From assembly GCF_000321225.1 (NCBI RefSeq), contig NW_004450380.1, positions 2,190,793 through 2,254,792 of the forward strand: a stretch of 64,000 nucleotides of DNA. Direction: 5' to 3'. The notes under the pieces were generated by a model. The model was given only the letters and a program-made list of their open reading frames with translations. It was not told where the DNA came from and ran no database searches. Position numbers and translations under genes: made by a program. The stretch comes from Odobenus rosmarus divergens (taxonomy: Eukaryota > Chordata > Mammalia > Carnivora > Odobenidae). Positions within the stretch are counted from its first letter, which is position 1. The number at the start of each line of letters is the position of its first letter. Below are positions 11,955 to 21,534 of the stretch, one piece after another.

Positions 11955-13080
11955 ATCTAACTGATACTATTCTTGTCTACTTCACTTTAATGTTGGGTAT
12001 TGTTATGGACCATGAAGAAGCATTAATTGCCAGGATAGCTCAAGGCTGGACAGACAAGAGTGAAACAGTGTGTAGACCCTGGATTGGATATGAAATTTGC
12101 TTTTAACATTATCAATATCCTGATCCTATTTAACATGTTTGATCCTCAAACTCTATTTGCGTCATTAGTAGGTAAGTGATACTTCATGGAAAAGATAATA
12201 ATTACCATCCTAAGATTTCAAAGCATATATGTAATCAAGTGGTAAAGATGTAATACCCATTTTAAAGACACAGAGGCCAAGAGGTCTGATAAATATTCCA
12301 CAGCAATTCCAGCAGTAGATATTCCTGAATAGCATCAGAGAAAAAGAGAATGAAAATTCAGGGCCCTCTCATTATGCTGTTCATTGTTAAAGTAATCATT
12401 TTTAAAAATAATTAACATAAAGAAAGGGTCACAGTTTTTCAGCACTCACATGTTGAAGACAGGGGCATTAAAAAGAGATAGACATAAGCCTTCATCCCAT
12501 GCAGACATAGTTATTTAAGATTCAGGGGGGGGTTTATGTTTGTGGGCATTAATTTTAAAAGTATTTATTATATTCTTGGTTTTGCTTTTTTTTTGCACAT
12601 TGTTGTATGATTAGAACAAATATAATACATAGCCCTCTCCTCTATGAGATAGCTATAATTAGTATTAAGTTTCTAGTTAATATTCTACTCAGTTAAAGGT
12701 CAATGAATTCAAAGGCCTTAAGACCCATTCGAGGCACTGAAGTAAAACAATCTAGTGAATAGATTTTGTCAAATTAAATTCACAATCTCCTGTTCTTCAC
12801 ATGGAGGTTTAACTCACCTCTTACCTCCTGGAGAAGGACACCATTAGTCTAATCCAAAAAAATCCAATTTTTTCCCCTCTCCCCCAATGACATACTTCTT
12901 TGGTGTTCTGGCTAACTGAGAATTGATCACACGTTATAGATATAAACCACTATGGCCACGGTAAGGGTATAGTATGCACTATACATCATTTGAAGGAGAA
13001 AGTAGCTGTGGTGGGTGAAGAGTTCAGTTTTGGGGGTCAATAATAAATTTGGGACCAAAAAAAAAAAAAACCCCACCCCA
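11955..13080. other. AT-rich non-coding DNA
   Basis: Apart from the MIR trace, I see no gene or classifiable element. There is a G7 run at 12525-12531 and an A15 run at 13057-13070. Confidence 0.5.
12240..12335 (-). mobile_element. MIR fragment
   Basis: CCCATTTTAAAGACACAGAG followed by AGGTCTGATAAATATTCCAC resembles the reverse MIR core; strongly diverged. Confidence 0.5.
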
Positions 13081-13084
13081 AACC

Positions 13085-13264
13085 ATGGGGCACCTGGGTG
13101 GCTCAGTTGGTTAAGTGTCTGACTTTGGCTCAGGTCATGATCTCGGGGTCCTGGGATGGAGTCCTGCGTCGGGCTCCCCACTCAGTGGGGAGTCGGCTTT
13201 CCCTCTCCCTCTGCCCCTTCCCCCCGCTAATGTCTCTCAAATAAATAAATCTTTAAAAAAAAAA
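13085..13264 (+). mobile_element. Can-SINE, type B, tandem pair member 1
   Basis: Slightly shortened copy (the CT tract is reduced to TGTCTCTC) whose A tail runs through AAAACCCAG into a second SINE in the same orientation. Confidence 0.9.
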
Positions 13265-13267
13265 ACC

Positions 13268-13472
13268 CAGGGCACCTGGGTGGCTCAGTCGGTTAAGCGA
13301 CTGCCTTCGGCTCAGGTGATGATCCTGGGGTCCCGGGATCGACTCCCGCATCGGGCTCCCTGCTCAGCGAGGAGCCTGCTTCTCCCTCTAACTCTCCCCC
13401 CTCTCATGTACTCTCTCTCTCTCTCTCATTCTCACTCTCTCAAAATAAATAAATAAATCTTAAAAAAAAAAA
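13268..13472 (+). mobile_element. Can-SINE, type A, tandem pair member 2
   Basis: Complete young copy starting four bases after the first copy's tail. Similar CCCC-AAAC-rich sequence flanks the pair (13071-13084 and 13474-13490), which suggests insertion into A-rich tail sequence. Confidence 0.92.
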
Positions 13473-13695
13473 AACCCCAAACTCAAACCAAAACCCAAAC
13501 AAAAAACCTCTAGCTTAAAACTACCAGCTCAAAAGGTATCTCAGCAAACAGAGAGCAGGTATCAGCTATCACGTTAGTGAAATCCATGTCATACCTAATA
13601 GACTGTCCTGCACACACAGGAGGCACTTCATGTTTTCTATAGTGAGTGACTCTTCCTCCTGAAGACTGGAGAGGGAGGGTAACTTGAACAAGATG

Positions 13696-13709
13696 GCGCC
13701 CTCTGGCTA
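13696..13709 (-). promoter_or_regulatory. CTCF-like motif
   Basis: On the minus strand TAGCCAGAGGGCGC matches 11 of 14 positions of the CTCF core CCASYAGRKGGCRS, including the essential AGRGGGCGC side. It lies in non-repeat, relatively GC-rich sequence about 7 kb upstream of the CpG island. It could be a boundary or an enhancer anchor; occupancy is unknown. Confidence 0.35.
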
Positions 13710-14046
13710 TATCCCCCTGCCCTCCCAGGCATTTGGGCTGACTTCCTTTTATGGCTTGGTGGAGAAGGATTAGGAGTATGTGAAGTAAGTGGGACTAGAG
13801 AAGTAGTCAACCCTTTCCCAGGTAGCCAGCCCTCCCCTGGTGCAGGCTGCACCTGTCCCCCTCTTTTGTGTGAGATAGACTTTCCCTTCCCACCCAAGCC
13901 TTCCTAAAAATAACTCCCTTTCTAACCTCTATCCAGCTGCCACCATTCACTCTCAAGTCTCATACCTTCCCTTACCTTCTTGAAAATATAGCTGACCTGA
14001 AAAAAGAAAAGAGTATGAAGAAAAACTCGGCAAAACCCAAGAAGAG

Positions 14047-14241
14047 GGGCGCCTGGGTGGCTCAATCATTAAGTGTCTGCCTTCGGCTCAGGTCATGATC
14101 CCAGGTCCAGGGATTGAGTCCCGCATCAGGCTCCCTGCTCAGTGGGGAGTCTGCTTCTCCCTCTCCCACTCCCCCTGCTTGTGTTCCCTCTCTCACTGTG
14201 TCTCTCTCTGTCAAATAAATACATAAAATCTTAAAAAAAAA
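14047..14241 (+). mobile_element. Can-SINE, type B
   Basis: Mustelid/pinniped-like variant (CCCCCTGCTTGTGTTCCCTC, TGTCTCTCTCTGTCAAATAA). Target duplication AAAACCCAAGAAG versus AAAATGCAAGAAG. Confidence 0.92.
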
Positions 14242-14574
14242 TGCAAGAAGCTTTTTAATCTTTGTAGGTTTGTATTGTTTGCTTATGATAGTGTCTGTTG
14301 GGGGTGGGGTTGCAGATCCCTGTTCTGGGGGAGTTACTAGAGAAGGTGGAAATGTAGAAGCAGTTAGCTTCCAATTCATAAGAATGTTGAGTCTCAACTG
14401 ATTGTAATTTGCAGGCATTTTAGTAAGTGGTCCTAATCATAGGCCAGGCCTATGCAGGCAAGGTGAGGCATAGCATGGAGCCAATTTCTTCTCAATTCTA
14501 GGGCTACAAATGGCATTGGAATTGTCTATAATACAAAAAAATAGTACTATATACAGCAATTAAGAAATCCATAT

Positions 14575-14772
14575 GGGGGCGCCTGGGGGGTCAGTTGGTT
14601 AAGCGTCTGCCTTCGGCTCAGGTCATGATCCCAGGGTTTTGGGATCGAGCCCCACATCAGGCTCCTTGCTCCATGGGAAGCCTGTTTCTCCCTCTCCCAC
14701 TCCCCCTGCTTGTGTTCCCTCTCTCTCTGTGTCTCTCTCTGTCAAATAAATAAATAAAATCTTAAAAAAAAA
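14575..14772 (+). mobile_element. Can-SINE, type B
   Basis: Target duplication AAGAAATCCATAT at 14562-14574 and 14773-14785. The tail variant is the same as in the copy at 14047, so the two are close relatives. Confidence 0.94.
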
Positions 14773-15329
14773 AAGAAATCCATATATACCTACATCTAGA
14801 ACTATTTATTTATCCCTTAGGCTATTTTTCTTTTGTCCTGTAAGAGCCACGTGGACTGGCGTTAATCTGCGTAAACTCTGGGAAGGAAAATTAATCATGG
14901 TAGTGGTAGCATTGAAACGGTAGGGTGAAGGAAAAGAGCCACATGGGCCAGGCACACCCTTTTACCATCTTAGAGACTCAGAGTAGAGAGCTTTACTAAT
15001 CAGGAACCATGTCTTTAAAAAATTGCTAGGATTCCAGGATGCATATAATATCCCTCTCTTTCCTCATAGGTCAGCAGTGAAATCCTTAAAATTAAAAAAA
15101 AAAGTTTCCACGATTGTATTTAAGGGTAGCAAGGATGGTGGTGCCAGAGAGATAGGAATGCTCCAGCCCCCTTCGCCTCGCCTCATTGGCAGACAACGCC
15201 TCCTTCAAGAGCAGGGAGAGCAGGCCAGTCCCTGGGACCTGGCAGAGGGAGGAAATGAAAAATCCAGGAAAATCAGGAGAGACTTTGGGGCACAACAGTA
15301 GAAAAGTGACTTTTCCTTTTAGAGAAGCA

Positions 15330-15480
15330 ATTTGGAGATCTTCACTCTGGGTTTCCTCATCTTTAATATGGGTATCATACTAGTCACCTTCTTACAGGGG
15401 TATTGTGATGAGTAAGCTGGATAGTCCGCGTAAACTGCGCAGTGAAGTTCCTAGAACACTGTAAGTGCCCCAAATAGTAT
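15330..15480 (+). mobile_element. MIR 3' half
   Basis: GGGTTTCCTCATCTTTAATA ... GGGGTATTGTGATGAGTAAG ... CTAGAACACTGTAAGTGCCC follows the MIR order. Confidence 0.75.
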
Positions 15481-15604
15481 CTCTACTGGCCCGGGAGCCA
15501 TTGAAGACTCAGCTGGCCATAGTCCAAAGAAATAAAATCAGGCCAGAAGTTAAGGGTGCTATAGAGGTGGCTTCATGTCCCAACTGGTCAGTCGTCTCCA
15601 TATG

Positions 15605-15745
15605 TCCCTCTAACCTCCACATAACCACAGGTGGGGGAACAGTTTCCAGAGGAGAAATAACATGTCCAAAGTCAAATAGCTAATGTGTAGTTTGATTCAA
15701 TCCTGGGTCTGTTTAATCTATTAGCTTGATTCTTCTACACTGCAT
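15605..15745 (-). mobile_element. MIR
   Basis: Reverse MIR core: GAGGAGAAATAACATGTCCA, AAGTCAAATAGCTAATGTGT, TTGATTCAATCCTGGGTCTG. It faces the forward MIR 125 bases upstream. Confidence 0.7.
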
Positions 15746-16659
15746 TATCTCCTTATGTAAATGTTGACATCAGTGAAACTTAATTTTCCAAGATTTATTT
15801 TTTGGAGGTGGAACTAAAAAATCATTCCCGAGTCAATTACCGGCATCATTCTATGCTATTTCTCTATGTTTCACACTTTTCGGGGGTAAGAGTTTATGTG
15901 AGCAGTCATAAACATTTACTGACTCTCTGGGTCAGCTCCACCACCCTTCACCTCTCCGGTCTTATTTTTCAATGAAGAAGAAAACAGAGACTCACCAAAA
16001 TTTGCTTAGTGCTAAGGGTCCCTGAAAAGTGCCGCTTAGGACAGGAAATGTTTAAGTAATGAATTAAACAGTGACTTGCCGTGTCAATGTGTGTTTTGAA
16101 GTGAAACAGAAAGAAACGTGCTTTTGAGAAACATAGGTCCAGGAGTGTGATTTTTCTAAATGCTGTAAGAGCTGTGGTTTCACGTAACATTTATTTTCAA
16201 GATGCCCGCAAGGGCTGCAGTCCCGGCTTCCTGCTCTGGGTCTCCCTGAAAAGCCCAGAGGATCTCTGGCTCTGAAAATGCTCTTGTCCGGGGCCAAGAA
16301 TGTAACACAATTCTCCCTCCTTCTCCAGAGGTCTGAAATCTCAGTCTGCAGGGAGGTGGGGAGGGACGAGAAGATGAGCAGACCACTGGGTCATGGGGGT
16401 CATTCTCAGAAAGAGTGAGTTTTGCCTCCTCTTCTGCCATCGGAAAGCTAGGACTTCAAGTCTTTGTCCAGATGGGGACAATGTGTATGGCATTATCTGG
16501 TTCCCTCAAGTGTCCCTAAGAGTCTGTCCGTTGCTTTGGTTGATGTTTTGCAGTGCTAAAAAAAAAAAGTGGGGAAGAAGGTGACTAATTCTGCCCAGGA
16601 TGGTTGCCCTTCTCTAAATATTCAGGTTACTAAACAGGATATAACAATGATATATTAAG

Positions 16660-16860
16660 AAGCGGTATAGCACAGGGGTTCTAGAATCAGAACTAGATTC
16701 CTAGGCAGCTCTCTTGTTGACTGAGACCTTTCAGCAGGCCATTGATGGGAAGATGTAGCTTTTTCATCTGTAAAACAGGGATACCAGTATCAGCCTCATA
16801 AGGATTAAGAGATAATGTATACAAAGTAATTAGAAGTTATTTTTATTGCTATAACTGTAA
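16660..16860 (+). mobile_element. MIR
   Basis: GCGGTATAGCACAGGGGTTC, then TTTTTCATCTGTAAAACAGG and AGGATTAAGAGATAATGTAT, in MIR order. Confidence 0.78.
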
Positions 16861-16967
16861 TGAAACCAAACCGTTATTCTGTTGTATTCTGATGAGGTTT
16901 TCGTTTTGAGATCCCAGGATAAGGCTACTCACCTATAGGTAGGGATAGTATCTTGAAGGGCTGGACT

Positions 16968-17078
16968 TTTTTTTTTTATGATTTTATTAAGTAATCTCTA
17001 CAGCCAGTGCGGGGCTCAAACTCACCACCCCAAGATCAAGAGTTGCGTACTCTACCAACTGAGCCAGCCAGGCGCCCC
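16968..17078 (-). mobile_element. Can-SINE-related, type D
   Basis: Clean short copy: TTAAGTAATCTCTACAGCCA to CCAGGCGCCCC. Target duplication AGGGCTGGAC(C)T at 16957-16967 and 17079-17090. Confidence 0.88.
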
Positions 17079-17624
17079 AGGGCTGGACCTTCTTGATGTT
17101 AATCATCTAGGGAGGTGTTGTAACTTTCTTTAGGAAACTGGAATTAGACAAACCAGGGAAGCAACTGTCTCTCTATCATTTCCTGGGTCTAGAGCTCAAG
17201 GAGTTGAGATATGCTTAAAGCCACTCCTGCTTGAGGTTTAAAAATGGGAAGGTGGAAACCAGGAAGGGGCAGCACACCGAAGATGCCAAGCTCTATCATG
17301 TAGACTACATATGTCACGCAGGGAGCAGATTCTCGTAGTGAAGGGTGTGAGGCCTGGAATCAGACCACCTCCTGTTGTGTAGGAAAGCACTAGAAAAGCA
17401 AACTCTCCCAGGAGAAGCTGAATCTCAGGAAAGAAGTTGGAGTTCGACTTCTGAGGGCTCCTTCCTACATGGAAGTGGGGGTTTATCTCAAAGAATGTGG
17501 ATTTCCTTACAAGTGCTTAAGCTTTGAAAGGCTTTCAGTTATATCTATTGGGTCTCATGGAAACTCCAAGACAGGGAGTTTGGACATTGCCATTTCTATT
17601 TTTCTGAGTTAACAGAGTTTTTGT

Positions 17625-17802
17625 TTTGTTTTTAAAGATTTTATTTACTTGACAGAAAGAGAGAGAGAGAAAAGCAGTGAGGGGGTAGGGCAGAGGGAAA
17701 GGGAGACGCAGACTCCCTGCTAAGCAGGGAGCCCAGGATCCTGAGATCCTGACCTGGGCCAAAGGCAGACCACTTAACTGACTGAGCCACCCAGGCGCCC
17801 CA
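17625..17802 (-). mobile_element. Can-SINE, type B
   Basis: Target duplication TGAGTTAACAGAGTTTT at 17607-17623 and 17803-17819. A third, slightly mutated copy of the word follows the next SINE. Confidence 0.94.
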
Positions 17803-17819
17803 TGAGTTAACAGAGTTTT

Positions 17820-18001
17820 ATTTATTTTACTTTTTATTTTTTAAAAGGATTTTATTTGAGAGAGAGAGATCAGAGAGAGGAACAAGCAGACTCACGCTGA
17901 GCACAGAGCCCCACTGGGGGCTCGATCCCAGGACGCTAAGCTCATGACCTGAGCCAAAAGTAAGAGTCAGCTGCTTAACTGATTGAACCACCCAGGTGCC
18001 A
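17820..18001 (-). mobile_element. Can-SINE, type C-like
   Basis: Older reverse copy flanked by GAGTTAACAGAGTTTT (17804-17819) and AAGTTAATGGAGTTTT (18003-18018). The younger SINE upstream used the same word as its target. Confidence 0.92.
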
Positions 18002-18019
18002 CAAGTTAATGGAGTTTTA

Positions 18020-20150
18020 AAGAGATGAAATAAATGACTTGCCGAGGATCATGTCAGTCCATGGCAATGCCCAAGGAAAATCCATTTTTGTTTTTTTAAT
18101 TATTCCTAATCCAAGGAGGTTTCAATTATCCCCAGAATAGGAAAGTAGACGTGGTATAAAGATTTTTTTGACTTATTTTGCCTTACACCACTTATCCTTT
18201 CCACTTCAGCCACATCTTAGGTAACTGAGTCAATTGTATTTGGAAGAAATGTGTCCCCTCACCAGCATGGAACCGGCGCCTGTGTGTACAGATTTAACTC
18301 ACTATAAATTCAAACACGCAAAAGGACATAACCTGTACATATCCATCGGGCCCCACTGAATAATCAAGCATGTCATTGTCTAAAACTATGCCCTTGGTTT
18401 TTTTTTTTAATAGGCTAGTAGTTTGATTTAGCCCTAAGATTGTATAATGTCTGAGTGGGACCAAAAATAATCTTCCAGTTTGGAATTTCAGAAAAACTCA
18501 TGAAAAATGACTCTGAGAATCGTAAGTGAAAGACCGCTTGAGTGGCATACAGTATTACATAGTTACTCAAAGCCATAGTTAAAAAACAAATATAACCTAA
18601 AGGGAAAAAATGGTTGTGGTTAGTCTGGTGTTGTCCAAAACAAGCTAATATTTTAAAAGAATTAAAATTGTAACATAATTAGAAGTCAGTTTTCCACAAC
18701 CAAAGAAAAGTGGAAAGTCAAGTCAGGTAGCATAATGCAGATAATTACTCATTGGCATTGTGGGCCTCTATTTTGTCATTTGGATACCCACTTTTTTTTC
18801 ACTTTGTGGTTTTCCAGAATGATACACTTTTATGTGTATCAGCTAATTAGTTAATTGAAAAATATGTATTAATCTTCTAATACGTGTCCCAAATTAGGTG
18901 AGGTACTGTGGGTACACGTAAAAGATTTATATGATCAGGCTTCTGTCTTCAAACCTAACTGGAGGGGAGGGGTTAATTAATATACACTGTTTTACTCATC
19001 CCAATTTAGAGAGACAGTATTGTCTTAAATCTGCTGTAGGAATTCAGAGAAGTAGAGATTAATATGGTTTGGAATAATTTAAATAATCAATTCTTAAGTC
19101 ATTGAAAAGACTAACTCCAGTTTAATTTTTAAAACATATTATTTCAGACACAAGAACTGAAAAATTGTTGTAGGCACTGGGGATATGGGGACAAAGTGTT
19201 TCCTGTCCTCAAGAGCTTACAATACAAATATACAAAGTCATTGCAAATCAATGGAAGAGGCTCTAGAATATGAGTTCTGGACCACAGAGGAGGAGGTTGA
19301 TCCGGAAAGCTTAAGCTTCAAGGAGTAGGTGACCTTCAAGGAGGTCACTGACAACTGGGAGGGAGCAGACGCGTGTCTGTGGGAGGGTGAATGTTGGGGC
19401 GGGGGGGGAGGGGGGGGAGGCATTCCAGAAAAAGGAAACTGCAAACAGCCTCAAGGCACAGTGAGTGAGAAGTCAACCTGAGCCCAAAGCTGAGGTTTTC
19501 CTACGTTTATTTCAAAGCCCTTCATTATCTGTATGCAAAGAGGGCGTCTTTAAAAACAAACTACTAGACTATAATCACTACGAAATTTAAATATTATGTG
19601 AACGCTAATGATTACTCTCCCGTATTCTAGAAGTCCAGAATTTACTGTAAACAACCGTATTCATTTTATGTAAGTACCTATCTTGTAACAGAAGCCATTT
19701 TGCGATGATTTAAGTTTCTCATCAATTTCAAAGAGAATGCGGGTAATAGCACCAAATGAGTATATTCTATAGAAAAAATATTTTAATTAAAAAGTTTGCT
19801 TTCGGGTTTACTGAGCGATTACAGGAACAGAATAAAAGGAGCATGACAAGTATGTTAAGAAAATCAGCACATACTAGTACCTTGTACTCTGAAGGCTTCA
19901 ACATTTACAGTTAACAGTTCATACATTTTCACATAACGTCCTTTAAGCTAGCACGCGAATGCACTTAAAAATCATCCAAGATTAGCTTTAAAATCTTATA
20001 TTCGTTTAATTCAAAAAATCATTTCAGAAAGAAAACGTTCTAGTAGAACGAGCTTATCCTTAAGCCGAGACAAAAATCTAACATCCTGCGACAGCTGCCA
20101 AGTTGCAGAAACGCGGGAGGTACAACTTCTCCGTAGTAACCTTAGCTGGA
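18020..20150. other. non-coding DNA upstream of the island
   Basis: Mostly AT-rich unique DNA. Traces of an ancient repeat I cannot name occur at about 18840-18960 and 19150-19230 (GTAGGCACTGGGGATATGGG, TCCTCAAGAGCTTACAATAC). A G-rich run lies at 19395-19420. Confidence 0.5.
19395..19420 (+). repeat. G-run, G-quadruplex candidate
   Basis: GGGGCGGGGGGGGAGGGGGG continues into GGAGG. It lies about 1.4 kb upstream of the proposed start codon, in otherwise AT-rich DNA. Confidence 0.6.
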
Positions 20151-20152
20151 GG

Positions 20153-20160
20153 TCACGTCA
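20153..20160 (+). promoter_or_regulatory. CRE-like site
   Basis: TCACGTCA differs from the palindromic CRE TGACGTCA at one base and lies at the upstream edge of the CpG island. CREB/ATF binding is possible but is inferred from the word alone. Confidence 0.3.
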
Positions 20161-20219
20161 AACCTCACGAGCTAGGACATTTAACGTCGGTGTCGAGGCG
20201 GCCGGGCGGGCACGTCTCC

Positions 20220-20233
20220 GTTGCCATGAGAAC
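20220..20233 (+). promoter_or_regulatory. RFX X-box-like site
   Basis: GTTGCCATGAGAAC matches the palindromic X-box GTTGCCATGGCAAC at 12 of 14 bases, with an intact left half-site and a weakened right one. RFX factors bind such sites in promoters of ciliary and some housekeeping genes. It sits about 550 bases upstream of the proposed ATG. Confidence 0.35.
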
Positions 20234-20554
20234 CTTCCAGTTTGTGTCAGCAACTGCCGCCTTGACGACGCCGTGTTTGCTCGGCGGCCCCGGGCTCGCG
20301 CCGCCGCCGCCCGCCGCGGGGGTGCCGGCTGGGGTGCCCCCCGCGCCCGCCCGGCGTCCCGGCCTCCGGGGCAGCCGCGAAGTCCGACCCCGGCTTTCCG
20401 GCCGCGTTTTCAAGTCCGTAGTGGAAAAACCCGCGCGGCGCCACGTCGTAGCCACGGGCGGGGAGGGCGCCGGGCCTGCGAGTCCCCACGCGGGTCAGGA
20501 GGGAAGGCAGGGCCCGGGGCTCTCCCACTCCCTCGTCCCCCAAGGCCTGAGTGG

Positions 20555-20603
20555 GCCGGGAGGGGGAGGGGACGGGGACGCGTCTGGGGGGAGGGGCGGG
20601 CGC
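20555..20603 (+). promoter_or_regulatory. G-rich tract with GC boxes
   Basis: Runs of four to six G separated by one to a few bases (GGGAGGGGGAGGGGACGGGG, then GGGGGGAGGGGCGGG) fit both Sp/KLF GC boxes and a G-quadruplex. The tract lies about 170-215 bases upstream of the proposed ATG. Confidence 0.45.
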
Positions 20604-20768
20604 GCGCTCGGAGCCTTCCTCCGCTCCCCAGCCCCCGCCCTGGGGGCTCCCGCCCTCGGGGTTCGGAGCCGCCGGTGCCCCAGGCCAGACTCGCGCGGGG
20701 GCTGGAGGGGGCAAGGACGCCGCGTCCGAGGGTGACGCCAGGCATCTCCCGGGCGACGGCCCCGCAAC

Positions 20769-20779
20769 AAGATGGCGGA
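20769..20779 (+). promoter_or_regulatory. YY1-type element over the start codon
   Basis: AAGATGGCGGA matches the downstream YY1 motif AANATGGCGGC at all but the last base. In many TATA-less promoters this motif lies just downstream of the start site and overlaps the initiator ATG. Its position on the proposed ATG supports both the exon call and a start site a short distance upstream. Confidence 0.5.
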
Positions 20780-20802
20780 CGATAAAGAAAGGGAAGGCAC
20801 AG
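20772..20802 (+). CDS. first coding exon of an unidentified gene (MADDKEREGT...)
   Basis: ATG at 20772 has A at -3 and G at +4, a strong initiation context. Ten codons give M-A-D-D-K-E-R-E-G-T plus one base of the next codon, then CACAG|GTAAGAG, a near-ideal donor at 20802/20803, so the intron would be phase 1. An in-frame TGA at 20733-20735, 36 bases upstream, argues against an extended N terminus in this frame. The position is central in the CpG island, and ATGGCGG over the start is typical of housekeeping first exons. The peptide is acidic and charged, with no signal peptide. I do not recognise the protein and no second exon is visible in the following 43 kb, so function is unknown. It could instead be a non-coding first exon or a non-canonical transcript. 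Confidence 0.6.
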
Positions 20803-20927
20803 GTAAGAGCCGCCCGCCGCTACCCGGGCCCGCACTGGCGCGCCGGGCGGGGTGGGCCGCCCTCCAGTGGAGTCTGCCCCGCGGGGAGAGAGCCCACAGG
20901 TCAGGGGCCCACTGACGCGCCCGCAGC

Positions 20928-21006
20928 CTCCCAGCCCACGCCTGAGCCCCGCCCCCTCCCTCCTCTTGTCCCCACCCTCCTTCCCCTCCCCCACCGCCCC
21001 CCTCCT
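20928..21006 (-). promoter_or_regulatory. C-rich tract, G-quadruplex potential on minus strand
   Basis: Just inside the proposed first intron, the plus strand is dominated by C runs (CCCCGCCCCCTCCC, CCCCTCCCCCACCGCCCCCC). The complementary strand could form G-quadruplexes. Together with the upstream G-rich tract it brackets the proposed exon with opposite strand asymmetry. Confidence 0.4.
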
Positions 21007-21534
21007 CGGGAGCTGCGAGCCGCGGCTCCACCGGGCGAGGCCGATAATGGCGTCCTTGTTCGCCGCCGCCGGCACCCCACCTCCACGGCTTCGCCCCGGC
21101 CTCTGTGCCGCAGGCGCCACGCCGGCGGCTGCCGGGCTGCAGACACCTGGGGCGGCCCGGGGGAAGGACCGGCTCTGGCCGCCCGCGTCCGGCGGACCCT
21201 CGGGCCGCGCCGAAGCCCCGCCCGGCGGGAACGCGCCCGCCGCCTCCATTTTGCCTGTTCGGTGGGGACGTGAGGGGACGTGGGGGGACGGTCTCCGGCT
21301 CGCGGGCGCCCCCTCCGCGCCTGCAGCCTCGGAAACGCGCGCCCGTGGGGGGCTGGTCGGAGCACCCGCGCTCGGCCGCGTGAGGAGGGCCGGAGAGCAG
21401 CACGGAGGCGGCGGCTGGGCTGCGGGCGCGCCGGCGGAACCCTGGCCGTCCAAGTTGAGCGGCGACCCTGGACGTTGTGCCAGTGCCAACCCGAGCCTCG
21501 GGCCCCTTCCTCGGTCGCTCAAAAGTAACACTTT

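Larger units (their letters stand above)
20160..21530. promoter_or_regulatory. CpG island promoter
   Basis: The DNA switches from AT-rich flanks to very GC-rich sequence dense in CG dinucleotides, and no SINE or L1 lies inside it. It contains an ATG with a splice donor (20772-20803), GC boxes (for example 20591-20600), a CRE-like TCACGTCA at 20153-20160 on its edge, and an RFX X-box-like word at 20220-20233. No TATA box is evident, as is usual for housekeeping CpG-island promoters. A constitutive, possibly bidirectional promoter is my inference; the transcription start site cannot be fixed from sequence alone. GC-rich open frames on both strands inside it reflect scarcity of stop codons. Confidence 0.9.

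Noticed and set aside
13115..13456. 113-codon frame and many similar ones containing [18 protein letters not shown]
   Set aside because: These are translations of the Can-SINE consensus, seen at a dozen places in the window.
19238..19444. Proline-rich minus-strand frame (MPPPPPPPPQHSPSH)
   Set aside because: Produced by translating the G-run at 19395-19420; no supporting gene structure.
20103..20735. Plus-strand frame of 210 codons before the proposed exon
   Set aside because: Same composition effect. It ends at the TGA used as evidence that the ATG at 20772 is the true start in this frame.
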